Assembly: GCA_017474485.1 (NCBI GenBank)
Contig: JAFVHO010000167.1
Coordinates: 1-36,630 of the forward strand
Reading direction: 5' to 3'
DNA: 36,630 nt
Origin: Prevotella sp.
GTDB taxonomy: Bacteria; Bacteroidota; Bacteroidia; Bacteroidales; Bacteroidaceae
The position numbers were made by a program, and so were the translations under genes. Position 1 is the first letter of the stretch; each line of letters starts with the position of its first letter. The notes beneath the pieces are model-generated. The model saw only the letters and a list, made by a program, of their open reading frames with translations. It had not been told where the DNA came from and searched no databases. Shown here in pieces: positions 6,517-14,840 of the stretch.

Positions 6517-9081
6517 TTAGAAACTGAGTGAAATGACGTATCTCATGCCCCACTTAGGACTGGTGGGGAGGTAGTTGTAGTTCAAGCGGCGCACATACTC
6601 CACATGCCAGATCTTGAAGATGTTATGGATGCCGATAACAATCTCTGTATAAGGATGTTTCGAGTCCATGATATAACAGCCTTCTGGGAAGTACATCAGC
6701 CTGCCATTACCCCTATTCTGTTCCAGGTAGGGGTTGTTCTTGTCTGACAAGGTTCCCCAAAGCATACGGAAACCGATGTACTCACGCCAATGCAGCTTCT
6801 TGATCAGCGGTATGCGGTTGAATATCTTTCCGTTCAGATCCCATGACACCATCAATGATGCAAAACGGTCGTTGAGAAACTCCATCGTGTTGATGCAATT
6901 GAAAGTCTCCGGAGCAATGATGTACGACTGGTTGGCAGCAGGCTGGATGAGCAAGGGATAAGGCACCTGACTCCACTGAATACCACCCTTTATTCCAAGA
7001 TCGAGTTTACCCCAGCTTGAGAGCCAGAATCGCTTGTAGATATGTGCCTCGGTATAGTGATAGTTGTATTCACCGCCCAAGATGCCATCGAAACCCATGG
7101 TATGGGAAATGCTGAAGACGGGCGCATCAAGGTTGATGACACGACGGCGCAGCTTGTTGTTGATATACGTCTCTCCTGGTGCATAGCGCAGACGGCCAGT
7201 CACCTCGGTTGTTCGTAGGAACAGGCCGTTTCCTGTGCGGTGGAATTCCGTAGGAGGTGGTTGGTCGAGCCTCTGGAACGACATTGCACCACAGGCCTCG
7301 TCCTCTTCGTGCTTACCGTTCAGCGTGGCTTTCAGTCCCCAGTCGGTCTCATATTCGAAAGTCACCTGTTGGCGGTTGTACAACATCATCTTATCTGTTT
7401 TAGCCCATTTCAAGGCCACCATGAAGTTATCCTTGTCGGTGTCCATAAAGCGGTCGCCAGGCGAGCAGACATCTTTGTTGATCTGCATGGTCAGCGTGCG
7501 GCGCGGGAACTCGTGCGGCAGATATTTCTTAGGATTGAGCGAATAGGTCATCTCGGCCATGTAGTAGTCCTTATGGCTGCCCCATCCGTGACCGTAGTAG
7601 CCACTGAGGAAGAAGTGCTTGTTCAGGTTGGCGGTGGTCTTCAGGCTCAGTCGCGAGCGCCATCCATCGACGTAGTTATGCGAAAGAATCGTATTGACGG
7701 GACAGATGTCAATATAGTTGGGTGTGCTTGTCTCGACGGAGTTCTCGAAGAGTGCCTTGAGTCCGAAGATGACATATTTCATGCCCTTGACGTTCTCAAT
7801 GCGATGGACGAAACGGTCCATGCCGCTCTCACTCTTTGTCAATTCAACCTGTCGGTATTGCTTCCAGAACATCTCGTCGCGCATCTGTGCATCGGCCTCA
7901 GTTACCTCCTTTGCCATACCCTTGAAGAGTTTCTTGGGGATGGCGTCGAACGAATAGTCTGTCAGACGGGTGGTACGTGTTACCGTGGCCGTTCTCAGGA
8001 AACTGACCAATGAGAGGTCAGTAGCCATGTCGTCCATCGACAGCACCCACTGACCGTCAGGCAGCTGCTCATACTCTTGCAGAATCTGTACGTTTTCCAC
8101 GAAATTAACGTTCGACTGTTTGGGAATGGTCATCTGACAACGGCGCACATGAAGCGACGAATCTTTCAGGATATACAGATCACCACGGAACCCCATGTCG
8201 TTTTGGTTGTTGGGCAGGAAGTGAAGGTGGATGCACGAGTCGCGCTCTATCTTCAGCGTGTCCTCGATGTAGTAGCGGTAGAAACCGATGCCCTCGTTGC
8301 TGATGGGTGATATGAAAGGATACTGCAGCAAACGGATATGGTCTTGGTAGAGGTCAATGTCCGTAAAGACATCCTTGATGACGGTATTGATGATGTCGCC
8401 CGTCTGGAACAGGTCGTTCACGCCTTTCGATGTCTGCCCCATGATGATGGTCTTCTCCGAGCGTGGGTTACGGCGGTAAATCTTCTGAGAAACGGTCTCG
8501 TCAACGCTGACAGGCAGAATGTTCTTGCCCGTAGCGCGGCTCACCTCTACCTGCTCCAGCAGCCAAGGGTGCTTCTTGAAGGGATTCTGCTCCAGTTGCT
8601 CAGGTTTCAAGTCGTTGAGCGAGAGGGTAATCTTCTCATACTTGTTATACTGGTAATAGTCGTTCTGGCTGAGGTCGGTCTGTTTCTTGGCAGCGACTAC
8701 ACGCCGCATCAATTCCACGGCAGGATTGTTCTTCCGGCTATAGCGGCTACGTTTGGATTTTACCGTAACCTCGGCCAGCATCTGCTTGTCGGGCTGCAAC
8801 TTGATGTTCAATCGGGTCTTGGTCTTGTTGTTGACAGGGACGATGCGCGACTTGTATCCTACAGCGCTGAACGTCATGTTCCAACCCTCATGGCGTTCGA
8901 TGGAATAATGCCCGTTGGCAGAGGATATCACTGCAACATGGTGCCCTTTGTAAACAATACTTGCCATGGGGATGCTGTCGCCCGTCTCGGCATCAGTCAC
9001 CACACCCGTTATGCGCTGGCCATTGACGACCAGTGCTTGAAGGAATAGGAAAAAGAATAAAATGTGCCTCAATTGACTCAT
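6517..9081 (-). CDS. DUF5686 outer-membrane protein with CarboxypepD_reg-like domain
   Basis: This protein of 854 residues starts with a signal peptide (MSQLRHILFFFLFLQALVVNG). A carboxypeptidase-regulatory-like beta-sandwich follows at residues about 22-100 (ITGVVTDAETGDSIPMASI), then a long DUF5686-type region that ends in alternating strands and a C-terminal Phe (MRYVISLSF), as in outer-membrane beta-barrels. The family is common in Bacteroidota and its biochemical role is unsettled. It is the last gene of the ten-gene lipid operon and overlaps the LolA-like gene by four bases (ATGA), so the two are likely translated together. A role in receiving or placing the operon's lipid product in the outer membrane is inference from position and topology. 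Confidence 0.85.
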   Translation of the reverse strand: MSQLRHILFFFLFLQALVVNGQRITGVVTDAETGDSIPMASIVYKGHHVAVISSANGHYSIERHEGWNMTFSAVGYKSRIVPVNNKTKTRLNIKLQPDKQMLAEVTVKSKRSRYSRKNNPAVELMRRVVAAKKQTDLSQNDYYQYNKYEKITLSLNDLKPEQLEQNPFKKHPWLLEQVEVSRATGKNILPVSVDETVSQKIYRRNPRSEKTIIMGQTSKGVNDLFQTGDIINTVIKDVFTDIDLYQDHIRLLQYPFISPISNEGIGFYRYYIEDTLKIERDSCIHLHFLPNNQNDMGFRGDLYILKDSSLHVRRCQMTIPKQSNVNFVENVQILQEYEQLPDGQWVLSMDDMATDLSLVSFLRTATVTRTTRLTDYSFDAIPKKLFKGMAKEVTEADAQMRDEMFWKQYRQVELTKSESGMDRFVHRIENVKGMKYVIFGLKALFENSVETSTPNYIDICPVNTILSHNYVDGWRSRLSLKTTANLNKHFFLSGYYGHGWGSHKDYYMAEMTYSLNPKKYLPHEFPRRTLTMQINKDVCSPGDRFMDTDKDNFMVALKWAKTDKMMLYNRQQVTFEYETDWGLKATLNGKHEEDEACGAMSFQRLDQPPPTEFHRTGNGLFLRTTEVTGRLRYAPGETYINNKLRRRVINLDAPVFSISHTMGFDGILGGEYNYHYTEAHIYKRFWLSSWGKLDLGIKGGIQWSQVPYPLLIQPAANQSYIIAPETFNCINTMEFLNDRFASLMVSWDLNGKIFNRIPLIKKLHWREYIGFRMLWGTLSDKNNPYLEQNRGNGRLMYFPEGCYIMDSKHPYTEIVIGIHNIFKIWHVEYVRRLNYNYLPTSPKWGMRYVISLSF

Positions 9082-9572
9082 TTAAAAGTGTATTCTGTAT
9101 AACTCTCGCTCCGTCCGTTCATCCTTAATTGTTTCATTACTGACGTTTTGCTGTCGATAATAAGCACAAAGGAGGTAAACAGCTGGCGCTTCTGCGCAGA
9201 AGGGGTGATTGTGATGGTTTGCAAGCCATCCGACTTCTGAATAGTCAGGTCATTGCCGGTAGGGATGGGCTGGTGGTTGATGACGGCATGGAGCACTTTC
9301 TGGAAGGTGGCAAACAGGGCGTTTGTCTTACTGTCTGTTGTGTGCTTCTTGCCCTTCATGGTCATCGTAAACTTAGTGCCATCCATGATGAGCTGGTCTT
9401 TGCCTCCGTCTGTGGAAATGCAGATGTAGTCTGGCTTGCGGATGGTCATCTCGCCTGTTGTCACCACATCGGTCTTGACGGCCTTTGAGTGGCTCACCTT
9501 GGTGACGGTCTGTGCGTTGGCATAACAACATGCCAACATGCAGGTCATGATGCAAATGATAATGTGTTTCAT
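9078..9572 (-). CDS. LolA-like periplasmic lipid/lipoprotein carrier
   Basis: This 164-residue protein has a signal peptide ending near YANAQ, then a compact LolA-type fold of antiparallel strands: GEMTIRKPDYICIST, DQLIMDGTKFTMTMKGK, LTIQKSDGLQTITITP, FTSFVLIIDSKTSVMKQLRM and a final TEYTFK. LolA proteins carry lipidated cargo across the periplasm. Members of this branch are regular partners of MMPL exporters in aryl-polyene clusters (ApeL type). It sits 18 bases after the ketoreductase gene and overlaps the DUF5686 gene by four bases. Transport of the operon's own lipid rather than general lipoproteins is the likely role. Confidence 0.8.
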   Translation of the reverse strand: MKHIIICIMTCMLACCYANAQTVTKVSHSKAVKTDVVTTGEMTIRKPDYICISTDGGKDQLIMDGTKFTMTMKGKKHTTDSKTNALFATFQKVLHAVINHQPIPTGNDLTIQKSDGLQTITITPSAQKRQLFTSFVLIIDSKTSVMKQLRMNGRSESYTEYTFK

Positions 9573-9590
9573 AACTCTTAACTAATTATA

Positions 9591-10313
9591 CTATGTGTAC
9601 ATTCCTCCATTGATTGATACGACATTGCCCGTGATATACCCAGCCTGTGGCGATACAAGGAACGCCACGAGGTCGGCTACTTCTTCGGGTGTACCGAAAC
9701 GGTTGGCGGGAATCAGTTTCTTCAGTTCACGTTCGTCAAGTCCCTCCGTCATGTCCGTCTTGATGAATCCCGGGGCAACGGCATTGACGGTGATGCCACG
9801 TCGCGCCACTTCCTGAGCCAGGGCTTTCGTGGCAGCAATGATGCCGCCCTTGGCTGCCGAGTAGTTGGTTTGTCCGGGCAGACCCTTCAGTCCGCTGACG
9901 CTGGCCATGTTGACAATGCGCCCGAACCTGTGCAGCTGCATGGCGGGCAGCAGGGGCTGGGTGACATTGAAGAAGCCTGACAGTGTGATATCCACCACGC
10001 GGTGCCAGTCGTCCTCGGGCATCAGCGCCAGAACGTTGTCCCGACGGATGCCCGCATTGTTGACTATCACTTCGATATAGTCCTCAGGATGGCGCTTCTG
10101 CCAGTCGCTGAGAGCCGCCTTGGTCTGTTCGGCATTGCTTACGTCGAAGGGCAGCAACTCACCATTACCGTCCATCATCTCCAGTGTTTTCTTAGCCTCA
10201 GCCTCATTGCTGGCATAATTGATGACGACCTGATAGCCCTCTTGGGCCAGTTTCACGCAGATGGCTCGTCCGATGCCACGGCTGCCACCTGTTACTAATG
10301 CATACTTGCTCAT
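9591..10313 (-). CDS. 3-oxoacyl-ACP reductase, FabG-like (SDR family)
   Basis: This 240-residue classical short-chain dehydrogenase/reductase has the NADP(H)-binding TGGSRGIG motif at residues 8-15, NNAG in the middle, a catalytic Ser in ASVSGLKG and the YSAAKGG Tyr-Lys pair, plus the closing TGNVVSINGG typical of FabG. It would reduce 3-ketoacyl-ACP made by the operon's ketosynthase. I start at MSKYALVTGG (10313), not at the longer frame to 10490, because this is the normal N-terminus of the family and it gives a four-base ATGA overlap with the upstream flavoprotein gene. It corresponds to ApeQ-type reductases of aryl-polyene clusters. Confidence 0.92.
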   Translation of the reverse strand: MSKYALVTGGSRGIGRAICVKLAQEGYQVVINYASNEAEAKKTLEMMDGNGELLPFDVSNAEQTKAALSDWQKRHPEDYIEVIVNNAGIRRDNVLALMPEDDWHRVVDITLSGFFNVTQPLLPAMQLHRFGRIVNMASVSGLKGLPGQTNYSAAKGGIIAATKALAQEVARRGITVNAVAPGFIKTDMTEGLDERELKKLIPANRFGTPEEVADLVAFLVSPQAGYITGNVVSINGGMYT

Positions 10314-11716
10314 ATCTTTTTGTTTTTTATTGTTTCCAATGTCTTGAAAGCTGTCATGGTTACGCCCTCCAGTCCGTGTAGCACCAGACTCTGCCCTGTC
10401 AGGAAAAGGTTTGGTATGGGTGTCTTGGGTGACAGCATGGTTACCAACGGCTGACGGCAGTCCTTCCTGACGCCAAAAGCCGAACCACAAGGCGACAGCG
10501 TATAGTCACGCCAAGTTAGCGGCGTACTGGTGTAACGCTTCTCTACCATGTCTCGCAGACCGGGTATGACTCTCTCTGCCAAACGGATGCAGTCGTCGGC
10601 TATCCGCTCCTTCTGCAGTTCATATATCTCGCCACGACGTCCTACAACGGTGTCCTCCCAGTGTTTGCAAAGTATCCACGGCATAGGCGTCAACAGGTCA
10701 ATCTGTCGCGTATGCTCTCCGCTTTCAGGCACTCGGCAACTCACCATCACGCCACCCACGCCGCCTATATCCTCATGGAACGTCCACACATTCGCCTTCC
10801 TAAAGACGTACTTGTTGTGGTTGAAATAAGGCAGCGTGTCTGGCTTCAGCACCAGCGAGGCCGTAAATATGCCGAAGGTGTTCTCTAACGCTTGGATGCG
10901 GCGGCGGAAGATGCCTTTCAGCATATACGAGTCCTTCAGCCAGCCAAACGTCAGTTGCGGGTGGACGTCGCTGATGAACATGCGCCCTTCGTAGGTCTTG
11001 CCGTTAGGACATTTTGCCGCCACTATCCTGCCTTCCTTTTCCACGAGTTCCCTAACCTCGGCACGGCAGACAACCTCACCTCCCAAGGACTTGATGTCGT
11101 TTACCAGAGATGCGACTATCATGTTGCCACTGCCCCTGAGTCGCCAACTGCTTTGGATGTAACTGCTCATGGAATGGGCATAGTTGAACAGCGGCAGCGA
11201 CTCCCGTTTTAGTTCCATCTTCATGGCTGTGGCAGACAGGACATTGACGAGCAACGGATCGTGGAACAGCGAGGTCAGCCAGTCGTAGGCATTCACCTCG
11301 GCAGACTCTTCCATCGATGGCAGGTGGCGAAGCATGTCGGCATACTGTCCCAGGGCTTTCTTCTCCTGAGGAAAATACTCACCCAGCACACTGGCAAAGT
11401 GGCCGAACCCCTCACATAGCGGAAAGGTCTGGCGGCCAATCGTTACGCGGTCGAACCCGTCGGCATCCAACCGCACCCAGGGCAATTGCATCAGTCCCAA
11501 CTGCTGAAAAGCCTCATACAGCGGTTGTCCTTCTGCCAGTCCTCCTACATAGTGCAGCCCTGTGTCAAACTCGAAGTCACCCCTGCGATAGCTCTGCAGA
11601 CAGCCGCCCGGCTGCGTCTGACGCTCCAGCACGAGCACACTCCGGCCCTGCTTTGCCAACTGTCGAGCACAAATCAGTCCACCCAGTCCACTGCCTATGA
11701 TTATTACGTCGTACAT
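10310..11716 (-). CDS. CrtI/retinol-saturase-like FAD-dependent oxidoreductase
   Basis: The protein has 468 residues, with the dinucleotide-binding motif DVIIIGSGLGGLICARQLA at the very N-terminus, followed by the acidic end of strand 2 (VLERQTQPGGC) and the phytoene-desaturase-type DTGLHYVGG. Near the C-terminus, FLTGQSLVLHGLEGVTMTAF matches the final FAD-contacting segment of the carotenoid desaturase, prolycopene isomerase and retinol saturase group. Such enzymes oxidise, isomerise or saturate polyenes. It is translationally coupled (TGATG) to the MMPL exporter gene and overlaps the ketoreductase gene by four bases. I infer that it acts on the polyene or enoyl chain made by this operon; whether it saturates or desaturates cannot be told. 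I use ATG 11716 rather than the TTG one codon earlier. Confidence 0.85.
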   Translation of the reverse strand: MYDVIIIGSGLGGLICARQLAKQGRSVLVLERQTQPGGCLQSYRRGDFEFDTGLHYVGGLAEGQPLYEAFQQLGLMQLPWVRLDADGFDRVTIGRQTFPLCEGFGHFASVLGEYFPQEKKALGQYADMLRHLPSMEESAEVNAYDWLTSLFHDPLLVNVLSATAMKMELKRESLPLFNYAHSMSSYIQSSWRLRGSGNMIVASLVNDIKSLGGEVVCRAEVRELVEKEGRIVAAKCPNGKTYEGRMFISDVHPQLTFGWLKDSYMLKGIFRRRIQALENTFGIFTASLVLKPDTLPYFNHNKYVFRKANVWTFHEDIGGVGGVMVSCRVPESGEHTRQIDLLTPMPWILCKHWEDTVVGRRGEIYELQKERIADDCIRLAERVIPGLRDMVEKRYTSTPLTWRDYTLSPCGSAFGVRKDCRQPLVTMLSPKTPIPNLFLTGQSLVLHGLEGVTMTAFKTLETIKNKKI

Positions 11717-14163
11717 CAATTTTTTTGTCGGTTAATCCATCGATAGACTGCGGGTTGTAAAACGTAAGCCAGAATGACAGCAGACAAGAGCCCCACGAGC
11801 GTAGAGAATCCAACGCTACGAATGGCAGGATGAGCAGCAAGGAGCATGCTGCTGACTGTAGTTACAAGTGTGACGACACTTAGAAGGATGGCCGTCTTAT
11901 GATAAAGTAGTTTGTAAGCGTAAGGTGCTGTCAGACCGTTCATCACAAAGATGCTGTAGTCCACTCCGATACCGAAGATGAAGGTGGAGATGATGATGCT
12001 GATGAGGTTGAAGCGTACGTCGAACAATACCATTGCGCCAAGGACTATGAGCCAGCTAATCAGGATGGGCATGAAGCCAAGCAACGTATGCCGGATGTCA
12101 AAACGGAAACTCAACAGCAGTACCACAAAGACAAACAGCATAGACAGCCATTGCAGCACATTGAAGTCATCGTTCATTTGGAGCAGCGTGTCGGTAGTAT
12201 AATAATAGGTGTCGAGCACCAGCAGGTTAGGATTGCTGGCAATAGCGTCGCAGATGCGGATATAGTCGCTCTCACTGCTGCGGACGGAGTCGTTCTGGCA
12301 ACGGACGGAGGTGAAGCAGAGATAGTCGCCGCCATACGACTGTTCCATGAGTGTCGATTGATAGCCTGCGGGTATCAGTCCTGTCGCATAGAGCGAATCA
12401 GGCTTGTAGTCGCGGGTGGCCGCCTCGAAGAAGGTGTCGAAGGCCTCAGGGTCGAGGTCGGCCTGCGGTGCCGTCTGGGCTATCAGCGTACGCACCTTGC
12501 CGAGCCTGTCAGGAGTCCAGTAGTTCTTCCAGGCATCGATGCGTTCCTGCTGAACATGCATGGGGACGAAAACCTGATTGGTATGGGTATAGCTCTTGAC
12601 GAGACCGAGCTGCTGCAGAGAGTCCAGCTTATGGTCAAGGATGGCGAAATGGTTGATAGCCTCTTCCATCGTATGGCCTTTGCTGGCAAAGTATTTGGTC
12701 TTGTCGCCCGTATAGGTTTTGCTGCGGAGCAATTCTTCCGAGTGCTCCGTCATCGGATCTTCATAGCCAAGGTTGTGCATATCAGCATCAAAATGAATGC
12801 CACCTACAAGGTAGGCACCGACACCGATAACAATCACTAAACACACAACGGCCAGCAATGGTTTCTTTTGGTCGAAGGGGTATCTGTTGATTGCCTCGAT
12901 GAAGGCGGGGAAACCTTTGCCCTCTGACCTCTGATTCCTGGCTTCTAACATCTGTGGCAGATAAACCAATGAGAACAGCGTTGTGCCAAGGATGGCAAAG
13001 GCCGCGAACAGGCCGAAATCCTGCAACAGGGCGGTATTGATGAAGATAAGTCCTGCGAAAGAGCCGATGGTAGTGACACAGCCCAGCAGGACGGGCTTTA
13101 CCTGGTCGCGCAGCAATTGCTCTCCATCGTTCACGTACTGATGGTGGGCCAAGACATGGAGTACATAACTCAGGGCGACACCCAGCACCACACCGCCTAT
13201 GCCCAAAGCTAAGAGGGAAAACTCTCCCTTTAGCCAGTACATCGCCGACAAGCCAAAAAGGGTGCCAAAGACTACTGGTAACAAAAGCAGGGGGATGGTG
13301 TCCCAACGGCGGAAGCAGAAAAAGAGGAACACCAACACCAGCACAAGCGCCCCAGCAATGGTGGTCGTCAAGTCGCGCTTGATAGTTGTGGAATTGTAAT
13401 ACCCGCTGGCTGGCGTACCGTGATAAGTGATGCTTACATCAGGATAGGTCATGGCAAACTGAGCGATGAGTGTGTTCAGCCGTTCAAAGAGTGCCGACCC
13501 TTGTCCCGTATTGGTCGAAGAGAAACGAGGTGTCAGGAAGGCGATGCACACCGTGGAATCGGGTACAAAGAAGTGATTGTCAATGGTTTTGTAGCTGCCG
13601 GCACTTAACAGTGGTGCCATCTGAACGGCCAAGACATTACGCATGCCCAACGGATCCATCTCTATCAGTTCAGGATACATTTCTCCCACTTCGCTCAGCA
13701 GGTCGTCATGGTTTTGCTGCATCTGTTGGGCGAAGTGTTCACGTGTCAAAAGTGAGTCGAAATGTATGTAGGCCGAGGTGTCGATATAGGCAGGCAGGTG
13801 TTCTGAAAGATAGTCAATGCCATTAGGCAGCAGGTCGTCATCCAGACGATAGAACAAGTCTTCTATCAGTGCCGAATCTTGTATGATGGAGTCAGCAAAA
13901 GCATCGCAGACTGCAACAAGTTTCTCTACGTCGTTCCCGTCAAACAGCAGGAATGTCTTGTCCTTGATTTTCAGGTCGGCAAAGGCGAGCTTGGTCGTAC
14001 CGTCCTCATTCTTCGACGAAGGCATCAGTTTGTTGATGTCCTCCTCTAAATGCAACTGTGCGGCAAAATAGCCAAAGAAAGCGAACAGCGCAATCATCGA
14101 CAGCCAGCAAGTCGGTCGATGGTTGCGGAAATAGCGATAGATGTGAATGAAGAAGCTTGTCAT
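11716..14163 (-). CDS. MMPL/RND-type lipid exporter
   Basis: This 815-residue inner-membrane protein repeats a two-half RND layout: an N-terminal helix (WLSMIALFAFFGYFAAQL), a periplasmic loop to about residue 240, a five-helix block (around TIAGALVLVLVFLFFCF to FSLVYLPQMLEA), a second single helix (PLLAVVCLVIVIGVGAYLVGG), a second loop, and a last helix block with GIGVDYSIFVMNGL, the usual RND helix-4-like signature. Family members export lipids and polyketide-like molecules; ApeM is the aryl-polyene counterpart. It overlaps the dehydratase gene by four bases and precedes the flavoprotein gene. With the LolA-like protein it would move the operon's lipid product towards the outer membrane. 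Confidence 0.87.
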   Translation of the reverse strand: MTSFFIHIYRYFRNHRPTCWLSMIALFAFFGYFAAQLHLEEDINKLMPSSKNEDGTTKLAFADLKIKDKTFLLFDGNDVEKLVAVCDAFADSIIQDSALIEDLFYRLDDDLLPNGIDYLSEHLPAYIDTSAYIHFDSLLTREHFAQQMQQNHDDLLSEVGEMYPELIEMDPLGMRNVLAVQMAPLLSAGSYKTIDNHFFVPDSTVCIAFLTPRFSSTNTGQGSALFERLNTLIAQFAMTYPDVSITYHGTPASGYYNSTTIKRDLTTTIAGALVLVLVFLFFCFRRWDTIPLLLLPVVFGTLFGLSAMYWLKGEFSLLALGIGGVVLGVALSYVLHVLAHHQYVNDGEQLLRDQVKPVLLGCVTTIGSFAGLIFINTALLQDFGLFAAFAILGTTLFSLVYLPQMLEARNQRSEGKGFPAFIEAINRYPFDQKKPLLAVVCLVIVIGVGAYLVGGIHFDADMHNLGYEDPMTEHSEELLRSKTYTGDKTKYFASKGHTMEEAINHFAILDHKLDSLQQLGLVKSYTHTNQVFVPMHVQQERIDAWKNYWTPDRLGKVRTLIAQTAPQADLDPEAFDTFFEAATRDYKPDSLYATGLIPAGYQSTLMEQSYGGDYLCFTSVRCQNDSVRSSESDYIRICDAIASNPNLLVLDTYYYTTDTLLQMNDDFNVLQWLSMLFVFVVLLLSFRFDIRHTLLGFMPILISWLIVLGAMVLFDVRFNLISIIISTFIFGIGVDYSIFVMNGLTAPYAYKLLYHKTAILLSVVTLVTTVSSMLLAAHPAIRSVGFSTLVGLLSAVILAYVLQPAVYRWINRQKN

Positions 14164-14585
14164 TGTTGCACAAATATCTTTAGTTGCACCTTGGCTATCG
14201 GCTCGTCATCTATGCGGCTCTCCCCTGTGGCTATGGTTACATTGCCAAAAGTAAACCCGAATTCGATGGTGGTACTTACCTTTTCGCCTGCTTGGGGACG
14301 GCGTTGACATTCGAAGCGTTTCACCTCACCGATAAGTCCAACGGGAGGACTGGCCAGCTGCTGATGCAGAACCTGATAGCCCATCAGTGACGAACAAGAC
14401 TGGGCGAAATGTTCTATCAGACCCGTCTCGGAGAGGGTGCCGTCGGGCAGCATGAAGTAATTGTCAGTGCGGACAGTGAGGGCACTGACGGCATGTGTGC
14501 CGTCAGTTGCCTCCATCTCGTCCACCATGATGAACGGCTCACGCTGAGGTATCAGCCGTTTGATATCTTCGCCTTTCACCTTCAT
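14160..14585 (-). CDS. Hotdog-fold 3-hydroxyacyl-ACP dehydratase (ApeI/ApeP-like)
   Basis: This 141-residue single hotdog-domain protein is related to FabZ and to the aryl-polyene dehydratases. The N-terminal IPQREPFIMVDEM matches the PHRxPFLLVD family motif, with Gln in place of His. The central helix carries LIEHFAQS, where the Glu aligns with the catalytic acid of FabZ, but the FabZ-type GHFP histidine segment is replaced by MLPDGTLSE. That pattern is shared by polyene-cluster dehydratases as I recall them, so activity is not excluded. It would form the double bond in each elongation cycle. It overlaps the ACP gene and the MMPL gene by four bases each. Confidence 0.75.
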   Translation of the reverse strand: MKVKGEDIKRLIPQREPFIMVDEMEATDGTHAVSALTVRTDNYFMLPDGTLSETGLIEHFAQSCSSLMGYQVLHQQLASPPVGLIGEVKRFECQRRPQAGEKVSTTIEFGFTFGNVTIATGESRIDDEPIAKVQLKIFVQQ

Positions 14586-14827
14586 GCAGGTATGTTCTGC
14601 TCAATGTAGTCGTACAAGTCGTTGAACGACTGAATCTTGTGTAACTCTGCCACGGGGATTGTCACCTTGTAATTCACCTGTAGAAGTGCCACCATATCTA
14701 CCAGACTCAGACTGTCGAGGCTCAGCGTCTCTTTGATGTTGGCCTCTGGGGTGATGTCACTTACTTCTACTTCAAACTCATCAGCGAGCAGCTTGTTAAC
14801 CTGCTCAATAATCTCATTTCTTGTCAT
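14582..14827 (-). CDS. Acyl carrier protein
   Basis: This acidic 81-residue protein is predicted to be helical, with the phosphopantetheine-attachment motif LDSLSLVDMV; the Ser at about residue 40 would carry the prosthetic group. Helix 2 following DSL and the C-terminal YDYIEQNI segment match the ACP fold. It is separated by 13 bases from the ketosynthase gene and overlaps the dehydratase gene by four bases, so it is almost certainly the dedicated carrier of this operon rather than the housekeeping fatty-acid ACP. There is only one ACP here, whereas aryl-polyene clusters usually have two. Confidence 0.92.
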   Translation of the reverse strand: MTRNEIIEQVNKLLADEFEVEVSDITPEANIKETLSLDSLSLVDMVALLQVNYKVTIPVAELHKIQSFNDLYDYIEQNIPA

Positions 14828-14840
14828 TGTTGTTTGGTTT

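Noticed and set aside
7240-8013. 257-codon plus-strand frame
   Set aside because: It is a shadow of the DUF5686 gene on the opposite strand, without a start signal or recognisable domain.
12088-12840. 250-codon plus-strand frame
   Set aside because: It is a shadow of the MMPL exporter gene.
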